Source: Paenibacillus sp. MAEPY2 (GTDB lineage: Bacteria > Bacillota > Bacilli > Paenibacillales > Paenibacillaceae). From it: DNA of 64,000 bases. Where the stretch lies: NCBI RefSeq assembly GCF_000499205.1, contig NZ_AWUK01000038.1, forward strand, positions 124,001 through 188,000, in the 5' to 3' direction. A program made the position numbers and the translations under genes. The notes under the pieces are model-generated. The model had not been told where the DNA came from and ran no database searches. It worked only from the letters and a program-made list of their open reading frames with translations. Positions 1-8,208 of the stretch are shown here, one piece after another; position 1 is the stretch's first letter, and each line of letters starts with the position of its first letter.

Positions 1-369
1 GGAACCTTCCGTCTGAATCAGCGATTGTTTCCGTTAATTAAAGATAATGAAGGCACAATTATCAATGTATCAACCGACATGGCTTCTCTGGATCATATGC
101 AAAATGCTGAATTTGCTTTAAACGCATTCGATTATAATTCATCCAAAACGGCCAACAATGCCATGACAGTTTCGATGGCTTATGAACTCAAAAGCAGCAG
201 GGCTCAAGTATTTGCGGTAACGCCTGGATTCACATCAACTGATCTTAATGGCAATGCTGAAGGCGGCAAAACAAAAGAAGCAGCCGCTGCGATAATCGTG
301 GGGTATGCGACAGATGGCAAACATCATAACGGTGAATTTTTGGATGAGAAGGGTGTATACGCCTGGTAA
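1..369 (+). CDS. SDR family oxidoreductase, 3' part
   Basis: This is the C-terminal 122 residues of a short-chain dehydrogenase/reductase; the gene runs off the left edge, and the frame is open from base 1. The core SDR catalytic set is visible: a serine in INVSTDMAS (window residue 24) and the YNSSK form of the YxxxK motif (Tyr45, Lys49), followed by the VTPGF segment after the sixth strand. The Rossmann nucleotide-binding part lies outside the window, so cofactor preference cannot be read. Substrate unknown. A strong terminator follows directly. Confidence 0.9.
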   Translation, partial: GTFRLNQRLFPLIKDNEGTIINVSTDMASLDHMQNAEFALNAFDYNSSKTANNAMTVSMAYELKSSRAQVFAVTPGFTSTDLNGNAEGGKTKEAAAAIIVGYATDGKHHNGEFLDEKGVYAW

Positions 370-404
370 TTCATAGCTGCATAAGCGCGCTATAATCATT
401 GAGA

Positions 405-452
405 AACAGACGTACTAAGCCGGAGAATCCGCTTAGTACGTCTGTATTTTTT
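405..452 (+). terminator. Rho-independent terminator after the SDR gene
   Basis: A perfect 14-bp stem (407-420 with 431-444) with a 10-nt loop is followed by a T-rich run. It closes the SDR transcription unit. Confidence 0.85.
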
Positions 453-532
453 AGAAAGATGAATAGTAAATAATATGATTTTATCTAGTGGTACTGGTAC
501 TCGTGATTGTTCATTTAATAGAACGATTTGCT

Positions 533-1738
533 CTAATTTAGATTATGCTGGAGCTCCTTCGTGCTCTCCTTTTTGAGATGGGGCATGAAAGCAGTGGCTA
601 AAATGACGGCCATACCCGCAAGTCCGATCCAAATCAGAACGGATAACGATGTATTCCAGGTCAATCCATGACCGAAGAAGAATAACTCCCGTAAACCGTC
701 TACCATATAACGCATTGGAAGCCAAGAATATACCCAATCCCGGTAAAAGGGGGACAACATCTCTGGAGCTAGAGCCAGCAGCGGCCCGCCAAAGAATAGC
801 AGTAGTGCAAAAATGGAAATTCCGCCAAATCCAACTAGGGAAACCACAGCCGAAATCAAGAGGAAAAAGCTGAAGAAAGAGATGGACAGGAACCAGGCCG
901 TATCTGTAAATTGTGGAATTTGCAGCCCGACCATTCCATCAGCAATCCAGGCAAAGCCGAATCCCACCACAACGGCGATGACCGCTCCTGTTACAATCTG
1001 TCCTATTTTTAAAGAAAGACCATCTCTTCTTGAACGGGACGGCATTTTTTTTATCGCCATAAAAATAATGGCTGCACTCGCCAGGCTGGACATCCACAGA
1101 GGCTGGAACAAAGAAATTGGCGCGTTACCATTAGCGCTGTGTGTACCAATTTCGTTCACATTGGTGACTTTCTTGGTGATAGGATTTACCAGAAGAGATG
1201 CCTGTTCTACGGTTAATGTCGCTCCTTGAGCTTTGAATCCCTCCATCAATTGGGAACGAACCGTGTTATTCATATTATCGACGATTCCGTTTAGTATCTG
1301 TCCTGCCAAAGTGGAGGCCGCCGTGTTCATGCCTTGGTTGATCAAAATTTGCACCTCAGGCGAAGAAGGGGCTGTTGTCATGAGGGATGCCTGCTTAGAG
1401 CTAAAATCCGCCGGAATAACGAATGCTGCATAATACTCCTTTTGGTCCAGCCCTTTTTGAACTTCCGCCAGGCTGTTTACGTTAACCCATTTTACTGCCG
1501 GTTCTTCATCCTTCCCTGAGTCTGCTGTTTTTTGTATCATTTCCACGATATTCTGTCCCATATTCATTTTTGGTTGATTAGGGATCTCAGCTCCCTCATC
1601 TTCGTTTACGATTGCAATGGGCAAGTTCTTGGGCTGGGGCTGAACCGACGGAAACAACGTCAACGAAAAGACAAAGATGATGACCAAAGCAAGAATGGGC
1701 GATATCAGCACCATCTTATTTTTGAAAAGATTCAACAA
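533..1738 (-). CDS. YhgE/Pip-like ABC-2 family membrane exporter
   Basis: The 401-residue protein has one N-terminal membrane segment (about residues 10-30), a large outside domain containing IAIVNEDEGAEIP (typical of YhgE/Pip and DUF3533 proteins), and about five C-terminal membrane segments (from about residue 215 to 385). This is the ABC-2-like layout of small-molecule or peptide exporters. The start codon is TTG at 1738-1736, chosen because AAGGAGTG lies just upstream. It is divergent from a TetR gene 148 bp away, which is the usual pairing for a repressor-controlled efflux protein. Substrate unknown. Confidence 0.8.
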   Translation of the reverse strand: MLNLFKNKMVLISPILALVIIFVFSLTLFPSVQPQPKNLPIAIVNEDEGAEIPNQPKMNMGQNIVEMIQKTADSGKDEEPAVKWVNVNSLAEVQKGLDQKEYYAAFVIPADFSSKQASLMTTAPSSPEVQILINQGMNTAASTLAGQILNGIVDNMNNTVRSQLMEGFKAQGATLTVEQASLLVNPITKKVTNVNEIGTHSANGNAPISLFQPLWMSSLASAAIIFMAIKKMPSRSRRDGLSLKIGQIVTGAVIAVVVGFGFAWIADGMVGLQIPQFTDTAWFLSISFFSFFLLISAVVSLVGFGGISIFALLLFFGGPLLALAPEMLSPFYRDWVYSWLPMRYMVDGLRELFFFGHGLTWNTSLSVLIWIGLAGMAVILATAFMPHLKKESTKELQHNLN

Positions 1739-1750
1739 ACTTCACTCCTT

Positions 1751-1850
1751 ATAATGATCATTATGTTGATTAACATTCACATTGTTGATTATAATAATTG
1801 CACCAAGAAATACAATAATCACATTTTTATAAAATGGGCATTAATCAACA
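1751..1850. promoter_or_regulatory. Divergent promoter region with repeated TGTTGATTA motifs
   Basis: Between the YhgE-like gene and the TetR gene lie a perfect 14-bp palindrome ATAATGATCATTAT (1751-1764) and three copies of TGTTGATTA: 1764-1773 and 1783-1791 direct, and 1841-1850 inverted (TTAATCAACA). Another near copy, TGTTGATCA, lies at 3236-3244 upstream of the second TetR gene. These are likely operators for one or both TetR regulators. The assignment is inference from position and repetition. Confidence 0.5.
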
Positions 1851-1886
1851 CCATTCGAAAAGGTGTTCAATAAGGAGTGGAGCGAA

Positions 1887-2507
1887 GTGAATCATCAGGA
1901 AGATAAGATGGATCGACGCAAGATCCGAACGAAGAAATTGATTCGTCAGGCCTTGTTGGAATTGACGATGGAAAAGGGGCTTAACAAGATCAGTGTGATG
2001 GACCTGGCTGAACGCGCAGAGATTAACAGAGGCACATTTTATCTGCATTATCGTGACGTAGCTGACCTGGTAGACCAATTGAAGCAGGAGATTTTTGAAG
2101 GAATCCAGATGCTGGCGATTGAACTTAATCCGATGGAAGTACGGCCATATGCGGAGCGTGGAGAACCCTATCCTTCTATTCTTAAAATATTGGAATATCT
2201 TTTGTCGCACGCAGATTACCTGCGCGTCATGCTAGATCCCAAGGGTGATTTGCAGCTCCCCATTCAGCTTAAAGAACTGATGGCGAAGCGCATGATTCAG
2301 AAATTCGAATCCCACCTCCCAAGAGAATCGGTTATTCCATGGGATTACTTCTTAGCTTTTACCGCCTCGGCCAATATCGGACTATTAACGCATTGGATGG
2401 CCCAAGGCAATGATCTATCGACCCGGGAGGTTGCCTTGATTATGACTCAAATTACAAGCCAGGGACCTTTGGAAACGCTGATGAGAGGAATAGGAAGTAC
2501 AAAGTGA
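1887..2507 (+). CDS. TetR/AcrR family transcriptional regulator
   Basis: About 206 residues. The N-terminal helix-turn-helix is clear (RKIRTKKLIRQALLELTMEK, then ISVMDLAERAEINRGTFYLHY, with the NRGTFY recognition-helix signature). The C-terminal ligand domain resembles the TetR_C_33-like group common in Bacilli. The GTG at 1887 is preferred because TAAGGAGTGG ends 6-7 nt before it; an earlier in-frame GTG at 1863 has no ribosome site. It is divergent from the YhgE-like exporter and probably represses it and itself. The inducer is unknown. Confidence 0.88.
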   Translation: MNHQEDKMDRRKIRTKKLIRQALLELTMEKGLNKISVMDLAERAEINRGTFYLHYRDVADLVDQLKQEIFEGIQMLAIELNPMEVRPYAERGEPYPSILKILEYLLSHADYLRVMLDPKGDLQLPIQLKELMAKRMIQKFESHLPRESVIPWDYFLAFTASANIGLLTHWMAQGNDLSTREVALIMTQITSQGPLETLMRGIGSTK

Positions 2508-2534
2508 GACAGTTTTTCGCTGGAATTTTTGCAA

Positions 2535-3152
2535 TCAATTGTTCAGTCCAGCTGCAGTAAAAGGGCCTTTCACGGTAATTGTAGCAAGGATACGGGCCAT
2601 CTCAGCCGGAGATTCTGTTCCGTCACTATTCAACCATTGCTCAATGACGCCGATATGGGCAGAGGCCAAATAAGCAATTAAATACTCACTCGGGACAAGC
2701 AAATTTTCTTGCTTAATCAGAGGAAATTCTTTTCTTACAAACAGTGTATTCCACAAAAAGTCCTTCATCTTGGTTTGGAAAGACTGACCGCCATTGGGAC
2801 CGGATACCGCTCTCATGAACCTTCTGTTTTGGTCCAGATACTCAAACATGGAAACCATGACATTAAAGGGAACCGTAGCGGGAACGTTTGACTTAAAATC
2901 CCCATTTGTATCCGTAACGTTTTGTTTAACAATTTCCCTCATATTGCTCATAAACTCTTCTTGACTTCGTGCCATCAGATCAAATTTGTCCTGATAATGC
3001 GAATAAAAGGTTCCGCGATTAATTCTGGCCTTTGTCGTAATGTCCTTCACCGTGATGGCTTCGAATCCTTTTTCCTCAATTAAATCAATTAATGCTTCCC
3101 GAATGAGCTCCCTGGTTCGAATAATTCGTAAGTCGTTGCTTGGCTCACGCAT
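2535..3152 (-). CDS. TetR/AcrR family transcriptional regulator
   Basis: About 205 residues, with an N-terminal HTH (IRTRELIREALIDLIEEKGF, then ITVKDITTKARINRGTFYSHYQDK). It is a paralogue of the regulator at 1887, with which it converges 27 bp apart. The start is the ATG at 3152 behind AAAGGAG; an in-frame TTG immediately before it is possible. It is divergent from the two-ATPase ABC exporter at 3331, its most likely target. The C-terminal half is a generic effector domain and ligand cannot be inferred. Confidence 0.87.
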   Translation of the reverse strand: MREPSNDLRIIRTRELIREALIDLIEEKGFEAITVKDITTKARINRGTFYSHYQDKFDLMARSQEEFMSNMREIVKQNVTDTNGDFKSNVPATVPFNVMVSMFEYLDQNRRFMRAVSGPNGGQSFQTKMKDFLWNTLFVRKEFPLIKQENLLVPSEYLIAYLASAHIGVIEQWLNSDGTESPAEMARILATITVKGPFTAAGLNN

Positions 3153-3235
3153 CAATAATTCAGCTCCTTTATGAATAAAATATACACAATCGCAAAAAGT
3201 GTTGGATATCCGGCACATCGCATGATTCTGATTAT

Positions 3236-3292
3236 TGTTGATCAGTTACATAGCCATTATAATTAAAAACATCAAGATAAACAACACGTTGT
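3236..3292. promoter_or_regulatory. Candidate TetR operator region upstream of the ABC exporter
   Basis: The 178-bp gap between the TetR gene and the exporter holds TGTTGATCA (3236-3244), matching the motif repeated at 1764-1850, and a short inverted repeat ACAAC-AC-GTTGT (3281-3292). Function is inferred from position. Confidence 0.35.
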
Positions 3293-3330
3293 CCTTTTGA
3301 ACGTGAATTAGAGAAAGGGTGGATCTGAAC

Positions 3331-4281
3331 ATGCCCGTCATTGAGATTGAGCATTTAACAAAGGATTACGGCCATCAGCGCGGGATTTTCGACGTTTCCT
3401 TTAGCATTGAAAAAGGGGAAGTGTATGGATTTTTAGGACCAAACGGAGCCGGTAAAACGACGACGATTCGACATATTATGGGCTTTTCCCGTCCGCAGCA
3501 GGGAAAAACTCTCGTGAACGGCCTGAACAGTTGGGAACGTGCGGCTGACATTCAAAAGCAACTGGGGTATTTACCGGGAGAAATCGCTTTGCCCGAAGCT
3601 CTTACGGGGACACAGTTCATTCACATGATGGCAGGCTTGCGAGGAATTACGGATATGTCACATACGCAGGCTTTGATGGAGAAGTTCGATCTGAATCCTG
3701 CAGGGAGCTTAAAGCGGATGTCTCTTGGCATGAAAAGAAAGCTGGCCATCGTCACCGCATTCATGCATGACCCAGACGTACTGGTACTGGATGAACCTAC
3801 GAGCGGATTAGATCCGATTATGCAAAATTTGTTTATTGAGTTCATTAAGGATCAGAAGGAAAAAGGTAAAACCATTTTGATCTCAAGCCATATTTTTTCC
3901 GAAATAGATGCGACTTGTGACAAAATTTCCATCATTAAGGAGGGACGTTTAATCTCGTCCTTTGTAGCGGATGATTTGCGTCGTAGCGAAATCAAAACAT
4001 TCAAGATGGAATTGCTGATTGCAGAAGCATTCAATCGCTTTGAGGATGAGGTAAAAGCACAACAAAACATAGAGGTTGTTTCCTTAACGCCTCACAAACT
4101 ACAAGTAATATTGCGTATCCATGATCAGAATATCAACACTTTTATTTCCTTCATTTCCGATTATGAAGTGAAGTTTTTCTCCGAAATCAAATTCACCTTA
4201 GAGGATTATTTCATGAAGTTTTATGACCGCAACTCGACGGTTACAGGGGAGGCCACACCTAATGTCTTACATCGAAATTAA
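3331..4281 (+). CDS. ABC exporter ATP-binding protein (first of two)
   Basis: A 316-residue CcmA/DrrA-type ATPase. Walker A is GPNGAGKTTT near residue 37, the signature region is RMSLGMKRKLAI, and Walker B is VLVLDEPTSGLD, followed by the H-loop SSH. The C-terminal 80 residues form the extra domain seen in ABC-2 exporters. The ATG at 3331 is used with AAAGGGTGG 8 nt upstream. The next ATPase gene overlaps its 3' end by 20 bp. It is about 50% identical by eye to that neighbour, so the two probably form a heterodimer serving one permease. Confidence 0.9.
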   Translation: MPVIEIEHLTKDYGHQRGIFDVSFSIEKGEVYGFLGPNGAGKTTTIRHIMGFSRPQQGKTLVNGLNSWERAADIQKQLGYLPGEIALPEALTGTQFIHMMAGLRGITDMSHTQALMEKFDLNPAGSLKRMSLGMKRKLAIVTAFMHDPDVLVLDEPTSGLDPIMQNLFIEFIKDQKEKGKTILISSHIFSEIDATCDKISIIKEGRLISSFVADDLRRSEIKTFKMELLIAEAFNRFEDEVKAQQNIEVVSLTPHKLQVILRIHDQNINTFISFISDYEVKFFSEIKFTLEDYFMKFYDRNSTVTGEATPNVLHRN

Positions 4282-5164
4282 ACATTTGACGAAAAATTAT
4301 GGAAACGGACAGGGCGTATTTGACCTCAACCTGACGATCGATAAAGGCGAGGTATTTGGCTTCGTTGGTACAAATGGAGCTGGTAAAACAACGACTATTC
4401 GGCACATCATGGGCTTTTTGAAGCCTCATAACGGGACTGTAACTATCAATGGAATGAATAGCTGGACGGAATCTGCTGAGATTAAGAAATTAATCGGTTA
4501 TATTCCTGGAGAGATTGCTTTCCCGGATGCACCGACGGGCACCGAGTTTCTAAGAAGGCAAGCCGAAGTCTTAGGATTAACGGACATGTCTTACGCTGAA
4601 CGTATCATCAAAAAATTGCAGCTCGATCCCACAGCCAATCTGAAAAGAATGTCTAAGGGGATGAAACAGAAAACGGCGATTGTTGCTGCTTTGATGGCCG
4701 ATCCTGAAATTTTGATACTAGATGAGCCAACGACAGGGTTAGATCCTCTGATGAGGGCTGAATTCGTAGATATTTTGAAAGAGGAAAAGAAAAAGGGCAA
4801 AACGATATTTATGTCCAGCCACATGTTTGAGGAAGTCGAGGATACATGTGACAAAGTAGCTCTAATCAAAGGAGGAAAGCTGATTGCGGTCAAGCGCACC
4901 TCCGAGGTAAAGCATAATGAAAACAAAGAGTATAAAATCGAATTTTTAGCCCGTGAAGATTACCAGCACTTTTTATCGGAGCCGTTTCATTTCGTTAAGA
5001 AGCGCGATGAACATAATCAAGTGGTGATTCAAATCAACGATGCGGAGATCAACGTGTTATTTGGAACCTTGAAGAGATACCCGATCAAATTTATGAAAGA
5101 GATAAAGTATACGCTTGAAGATTACTTCAAAGGGATTTACGAGGAGGAAAACATCAATGCTTAG
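4262..5164 (+). CDS. ABC exporter ATP-binding protein (second of two)
   Basis: A 300-residue paralogue of the preceding ATPase. Walker A is GTNGAGKTTT, the signature region is RMSKGMKQKTAI and Walker B is ILILDEPTTGLD. The start ATG at 4262 follows AGGGGAGG; translation overlaps the upstream gene by 20 bp and the downstream permease by 8 bp, indicating coupled translation. Both copies keep intact catalytic motifs, so neither looks degenerate. The pairing with a single permease gene suggests an asymmetric exporter. The substrate is unknown; efflux of a toxic compound is likely given the TetR neighbour. Confidence 0.9.
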   Translation: MSYIEIKHLTKNYGNGQGVFDLNLTIDKGEVFGFVGTNGAGKTTTIRHIMGFLKPHNGTVTINGMNSWTESAEIKKLIGYIPGEIAFPDAPTGTEFLRRQAEVLGLTDMSYAERIIKKLQLDPTANLKRMSKGMKQKTAIVAALMADPEILILDEPTTGLDPLMRAEFVDILKEEKKKGKTIFMSSHMFEEVEDTCDKVALIKGGKLIAVKRTSEVKHNENKEYKIEFLAREDYQHFLSEPFHFVKKRDEHNQVVIQINDAEINVLFGTLKRYPIKFMKEIKYTLEDYFKGIYEEENINA

Positions 5165-5942
5165 CAAACCGATTTTCAAACAAACGATAAAGGCCAATAT
5201 CAAATTATGGCTCATTTTTACAATCATTATGACGGCATTACATGTCATTCTCATAGCGGTGTTTGATGCAAGCACCATCTCTGATATGTCGGGCATGGTC
5301 AAAGACACCCCATTAGCCAGCCTGTTAGGAGAGGCTACATTTCTGGGCATGATGTCCAAAACCTTCTATGGGATTCAGGGTGTACTTTTGCCCATCGTAT
5401 TTATTATCATGACCGCTAACAGTCTCATCGCATCACAGGTTGATAGAGGGTCTATGGCCTATCTGCTCTCGACTCCGACCAAGCGGAGTACGGTGGTTCT
5501 AACTCAGGCCGTTTACTTGATCACGTCACTCATCGTGATGATCCTGATTATCACTTTGGCGGGATATACGTCAATCCATGTATTCCAGGGTGATGTGGAT
5601 ATCAATATGACAAATTATTTCATGCTGAACCTCGGTTTGTTCCTTTTAATGTTTGCAACCAGCAGTATTTCATTCTTTTTTTCCTGCGTATTCAATCTCA
5701 CGAAAAATTCCTTGGCGTGGGGAGCGGGCATTCCAATGGCATTTTTCCTTCTTAAATTGATGGGAGATGTGGATAGCAGTTTGGAGAAATTAAAGTATCT
5801 ATCGATGAACTCGCTATTCGACACACATGCCATTTTAAACGGAGGCAATTATACGATTCAGTTTGTCTCTCTGGTCGTGGTTGGCATAGTACTTTATTTC
5901 CTAGGCATTCGCATCTTCAAAAACAAGGATTTACCATTATAA
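5157..5942 (+). CDS. ABC-2 type exporter permease
   Basis: A 261-residue membrane protein with about six hydrophobic segments and the ABC-2 layout: a first segment near residues 17-37, then segments near 75, 120, 155, 190 and 235. The start ATG at 5157 sits behind GAGGAGGAAA and overlaps the upstream ATPase by 8 bp, so the three genes form one operon (ATPase, ATPase, permease). Its role is to move the substrate across the cytoplasmic membrane. No clear terminator follows. Confidence 0.88.
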   Translation: MLSKPIFKQTIKANIKLWLIFTIIMTALHVILIAVFDASTISDMSGMVKDTPLASLLGEATFLGMMSKTFYGIQGVLLPIVFIIMTANSLIASQVDRGSMAYLLSTPTKRSTVVLTQAVYLITSLIVMILIITLAGYTSIHVFQGDVDINMTNYFMLNLGLFLLMFATSSISFFFSCVFNLTKNSLAWGAGIPMAFFLLKLMGDVDSSLEKLKYLSMNSLFDTHAILNGGNYTIQFVSLVVVGIVLYFLGIRIFKNKDLPL

Positions 5943-6040
5943 TTATTACTCACTGACAAACACAGATGTCCTATTCGCACAGGCAAGAAGTCCACTTATC
6001 GCGTAAACTGAAGTAAATCAGTGGAGTGAGGTGAAATTCC

Positions 6041-6556
6041 ATGGCTAAAACCAACGAGATACGTCAAAAGGCAAAACGGTATAAGACCCGTCCCGTCTAC
6101 GTGACTCTTCATAGTGGTGAAACGTACATCGGTTACATCTCTGACGTGAATAACGGAGGCCTGGTGCTTACCGGGGGAGGAACAATATCGCCCAAGGTAA
6201 CCAAAGAGGGCAGTTCCCGTGCTTCCAAACGAAAGGTCGTTTCACGAAACAAGAGTGGTCGTTCCCAGGACCGGAAACGGGTGAATGGCACACGCAAGCC
6301 GTCTACTCGTTCACGCACAGTGTCGCGCGCGCAGGTTTCATCCTTTCTGCCTATGATGGGTTCGCTGTTTGGCGGGCTTGGAGGGGCTTCGGCTGGAGGC
6401 ATGCTTGGCGGCGGTTTGCGGATGTTCGGCATGATCCAACAATTCATGCCGGTTGTGAAAATGGGCTACGGCATGATTAAATCCATCCATCCGTTTATGG
6501 GTGCCGTCAAAGGTTTAATGGCTCCGCCTAGTCAGGCCGAAGAGCAAGAGAATTAA
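6041..6556 (+). CDS. Small protein with Sm-like N-terminus and glycine-rich hydrophobic tail
   Basis: 171 residues, not assigned to a named family. Residues 15-50 read RPVYVTLHSGETYIGYISDV followed by GGLVL, a pattern close to the Sm1 segment of LSm/Hfq-like or KOW-type small beta barrels. Residues 55-100 are strongly basic and rich in Ser/Arg/Lys. Residues 103-165 are glycine- and methionine-rich with hydrophobic stretches (GGLGGASAGGMLGGGL), perhaps membrane-associating. A ribosome site GGAGTGAGGTG precedes the ATG. It stands alone, followed by a terminator. Nucleic-acid or surface binding are guesses only. Confidence 0.7.
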   Translation: MAKTNEIRQKAKRYKTRPVYVTLHSGETYIGYISDVNNGGLVLTGGGTISPKVTKEGSSRASKRKVVSRNKSGRSQDRKRVNGTRKPSTRSRTVSRAQVSSFLPMMGSLFGGLGGASAGGMLGGGLRMFGMIQQFMPVVKMGYGMIKSIHPFMGAVKGLMAPPSQAEEQEN

Positions 6557-6586
6557 TCCGATATTGCAAAGACAACGGTACAATAT

Positions 6587-6622
6587 AAAAAGCAGTCCAT
6601 CATCAAAGATGAACTGCTTTTT
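6587..6622 (+). terminator. Terminator after the Sm-like protein gene
   Basis: AAAAGCAGT...ACTGCTTTTTT with inner pairing ATCATC/GATGA forms a stable hairpin ending in T residues. Confidence 0.8.
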
Positions 6623-6639
6623 TATATCCAAAAAAACAT

Positions 6640-6742
6640 ATACCGAATCGCCTATATTCAGGCCAGTAACCGTTTCGCCAACTTTCTCAATGACACCGGA
6701 CACGTCTGGTGTAATCAGATTGTGAACAAAAGATAAATCCAA
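6640..6742 (-). pseudogene. Remnant of a zinc-type alcohol dehydrogenase/quinone oxidoreductase
   Basis: On the minus strand the bases encode PDVSGVIEKVGETVTGLNIG plus DSVYVF, the classic GroES-like N-terminal segment of medium-chain dehydrogenases. There is no usable start, a stop lies just upstream in frame, and after about 35 residues the similarity ends. It is a decayed fragment. The rest of the 410-bp gap between 6556 and 6967 holds two terminators and no other gene. Confidence 0.55.
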
Positions 6743-6887
6743 GCTTCATTCCCATTCAGAGCTGGAACTACAGGTAAGTCAGCGTAATTGACAACGCTTA
6801 AAGTATTCTCTTATACTGATAGCAACGAAACAGAATATCCACAAGCCTCTATGGGTTATGGCTTTTCTCAAAAAACCACGATTAACG

Positions 6888-6926
6888 CTACACGATAGCC
6901 TTGCTGGCTGTCGTGTGTTTTTTTTG
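6888..6926 (+). terminator. Rho-independent terminator
   Basis: An 11-bp stem (6890-6900 with 6906-6916, sequence ACACGATAGCC/GGCTGTCGTGT) is followed by eight T residues. It sits 40 bp before the VanZ-like gene and has no intact gene upstream, consistent with the decayed neighbour. Confidence 0.75.
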
Positions 6927-6966
6927 CAAAAAGTAGCGATAACACAGACCAGAAAGGATTTGCTGT

Positions 6967-7965
6967 ATGTATCAAGGGAAGTCACGGAGAATCGTCGTTA
7001 TACTGTTGGGGTTGTACACGATATTAACTTTATTCTTTTTATTTGTAGGTTTTAATAGGTCCTCTTTTAATCACGACCAAGGTTTAAGATACCATTTAAC
7101 ATTTGAAGGTATTCCTTTGCATTTTCCTATGGAAAGAGACTTCCAAATTTGGTTCTTTGACTTAGGCAATTTTCTTGCATTTATCCCATTTGGAATGGTC
7201 ATCCCGCTGCTGTATCGTTGCAGTTTTACCCGATTTATCTGCTTTTTTATGATGGGCATCACGGTTATAGAGTTGATTCAAATGTTCTCCCGCTTGGGGG
7301 CGTTCGATCTCAACGATATCATCATAAATACTTTAGGAGCAGCAGTAGGGTATTGGTCGCAGCGAATCATAATACAGCATAGAGATACATTTAAGGGAAT
7401 GCTTAAAATCGCCCTGACAGCGGTAGTCATTTCTACCGGAATGGTTCTTGTTGTAGGAGGCATCAATCATTATTTAGATAACGTTGAGGGAGAAGTCGTG
7501 GCTCTGAATGAGCTTGCGGTCAACAAAGGGACTGTGCAATGGGATGCAAATCTGACCACCTTTGCTGCAGGTACGACCCGGGTTGAACCTCAACTCAATC
7601 TGTACAGCCTGGAAAACAAAAAAAACAATGCGTTTTCATATCTATTAAACGGCAATTATGCAAAGATGGAGGGCCATGTCGCCATATCAGGAAATGCTGA
7701 CGACACTGCAAGCAGCGATAGAAACGAAATTATCTTTATCGCAGACGGAGCAGAAATTTATTCCATCAGTTTGGGAGGAGAGCGTGAGCCGGACTCTTTT
7801 CAGTTTAATTTGAAGGGCACCCAAGAACTTATCATTAAAGTTCTCGACAACGGTACAAATCCGAACACCAATATCGTGATGTGGGATGTTACTCTAACCG
7901 AGGTGAACACAGGCCAAAGAATGATAAACAGGATTACTGATCCGATTAAAGAAGTATTCAAGTGA
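6967..7965 (+). CDS. VanZ-like membrane protein with extracytoplasmic C-terminal domain
   Basis: 332 residues. The N-terminal part has four or five membrane segments (about 10-30, 60-85, 90-110, 140-165) and the VanZ family signature NFLAFIPFGMVIPLL and IEL-Q, followed by DLNDIIINTLGAAVGYW. After about residue 175 comes a 150-residue hydrophilic domain, beta-rich by appearance and reminiscent of NPCBM-type modules, ending WDVTLTEV. AGAAAGGA precedes the ATG. VanZ proteins are linked to glycopeptide resistance and envelope functions, but a specific role here is unknown. A terminator follows, so it is monocistronic. Confidence 0.8.
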   Translation: MYQGKSRRIVVILLGLYTILTLFFLFVGFNRSSFNHDQGLRYHLTFEGIPLHFPMERDFQIWFFDLGNFLAFIPFGMVIPLLYRCSFTRFICFFMMGITVIELIQMFSRLGAFDLNDIIINTLGAAVGYWSQRIIIQHRDTFKGMLKIALTAVVISTGMVLVVGGINHYLDNVEGEVVALNELAVNKGTVQWDANLTTFAAGTTRVEPQLNLYSLENKKNNAFSYLLNGNYAKMEGHVAISGNADDTASSDRNEIIFIADGAEIYSISLGGEREPDSFQFNLKGTQELIIKVLDNGTNPNTNIVMWDVTLTEVNTGQRMINRITDPIKEVFK

Positions 7966-8021
7966 AATTGAAAGCCCTTTGTATGCAGTGCGAAAACAAT
8001 TTAGCGATCAAAAGATAAGAT

Positions 8022-8058
8022 GACCAATCTTCTTTTAATAGAAGATCGGTCTTTTTTG
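8022..8058 (+). terminator. Terminator after the VanZ-like gene
   Basis: GACCAATCTTCT pairs with AGAAGATCGGTC around a short loop, followed by six T residues. It insulates cluster A from upstream transcription. Confidence 0.85.
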
Positions 8059-8060
8059 CA

Positions 8061-8077
8061 TTTACAGAACATTAACA
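8061..8077 (+). promoter_or_regulatory. Candidate PhoP box pair (cluster A)
   Basis: TTTACA (8061-8066) and TTAACA (8072-8077) lie exactly 11 bp apart, both matching the B. subtilis PhoP half-site TT(A/C/T)A(C/T)A with a 5-bp spacer. GATACG at 8085-8090 could be the -10 element. The same arrangement occurs before cluster B at 15606-15622. It suggests induction by phosphate starvation. Inference from motif only. Confidence 0.5.
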
Positions 8078-8124
8078 TGATGCAGATACGGGTCTGATTT
8101 TTTTCCCGTAACATAAGTGATAGA

Positions 8125-8142
8125 TGTGGGAACGGTCCCACA
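8125..8142. promoter_or_regulatory. LacI-type operator upstream of cluster A
   Basis: TGTGGGAACGGTCCCACA is an 18-bp inverted repeat (8 of 9 positions symmetric) with the central CG typical of LacI-family operators. It lies 66 bp upstream of the first gene of the operon that encodes a LacI regulator, and downstream of the presumed promoter, where a bound repressor would block transcription. Confidence 0.65.
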
Positions 8143-8208
8143 CTCATCCAACTTTGCATCACGAAAGCCGTGCGAAGACAACGAAAAGATGAAAGGCGGT
8201 GCGGCGTA

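Noticed and set aside
1751..1764. Fur box in the palindrome ATAATGATCATTAT
   Set aside because: Symmetry is 7-7 without the central base of the 7-1-7 Fur rule, and the flanking genes show no iron link; kept only as a generic operator candidate.
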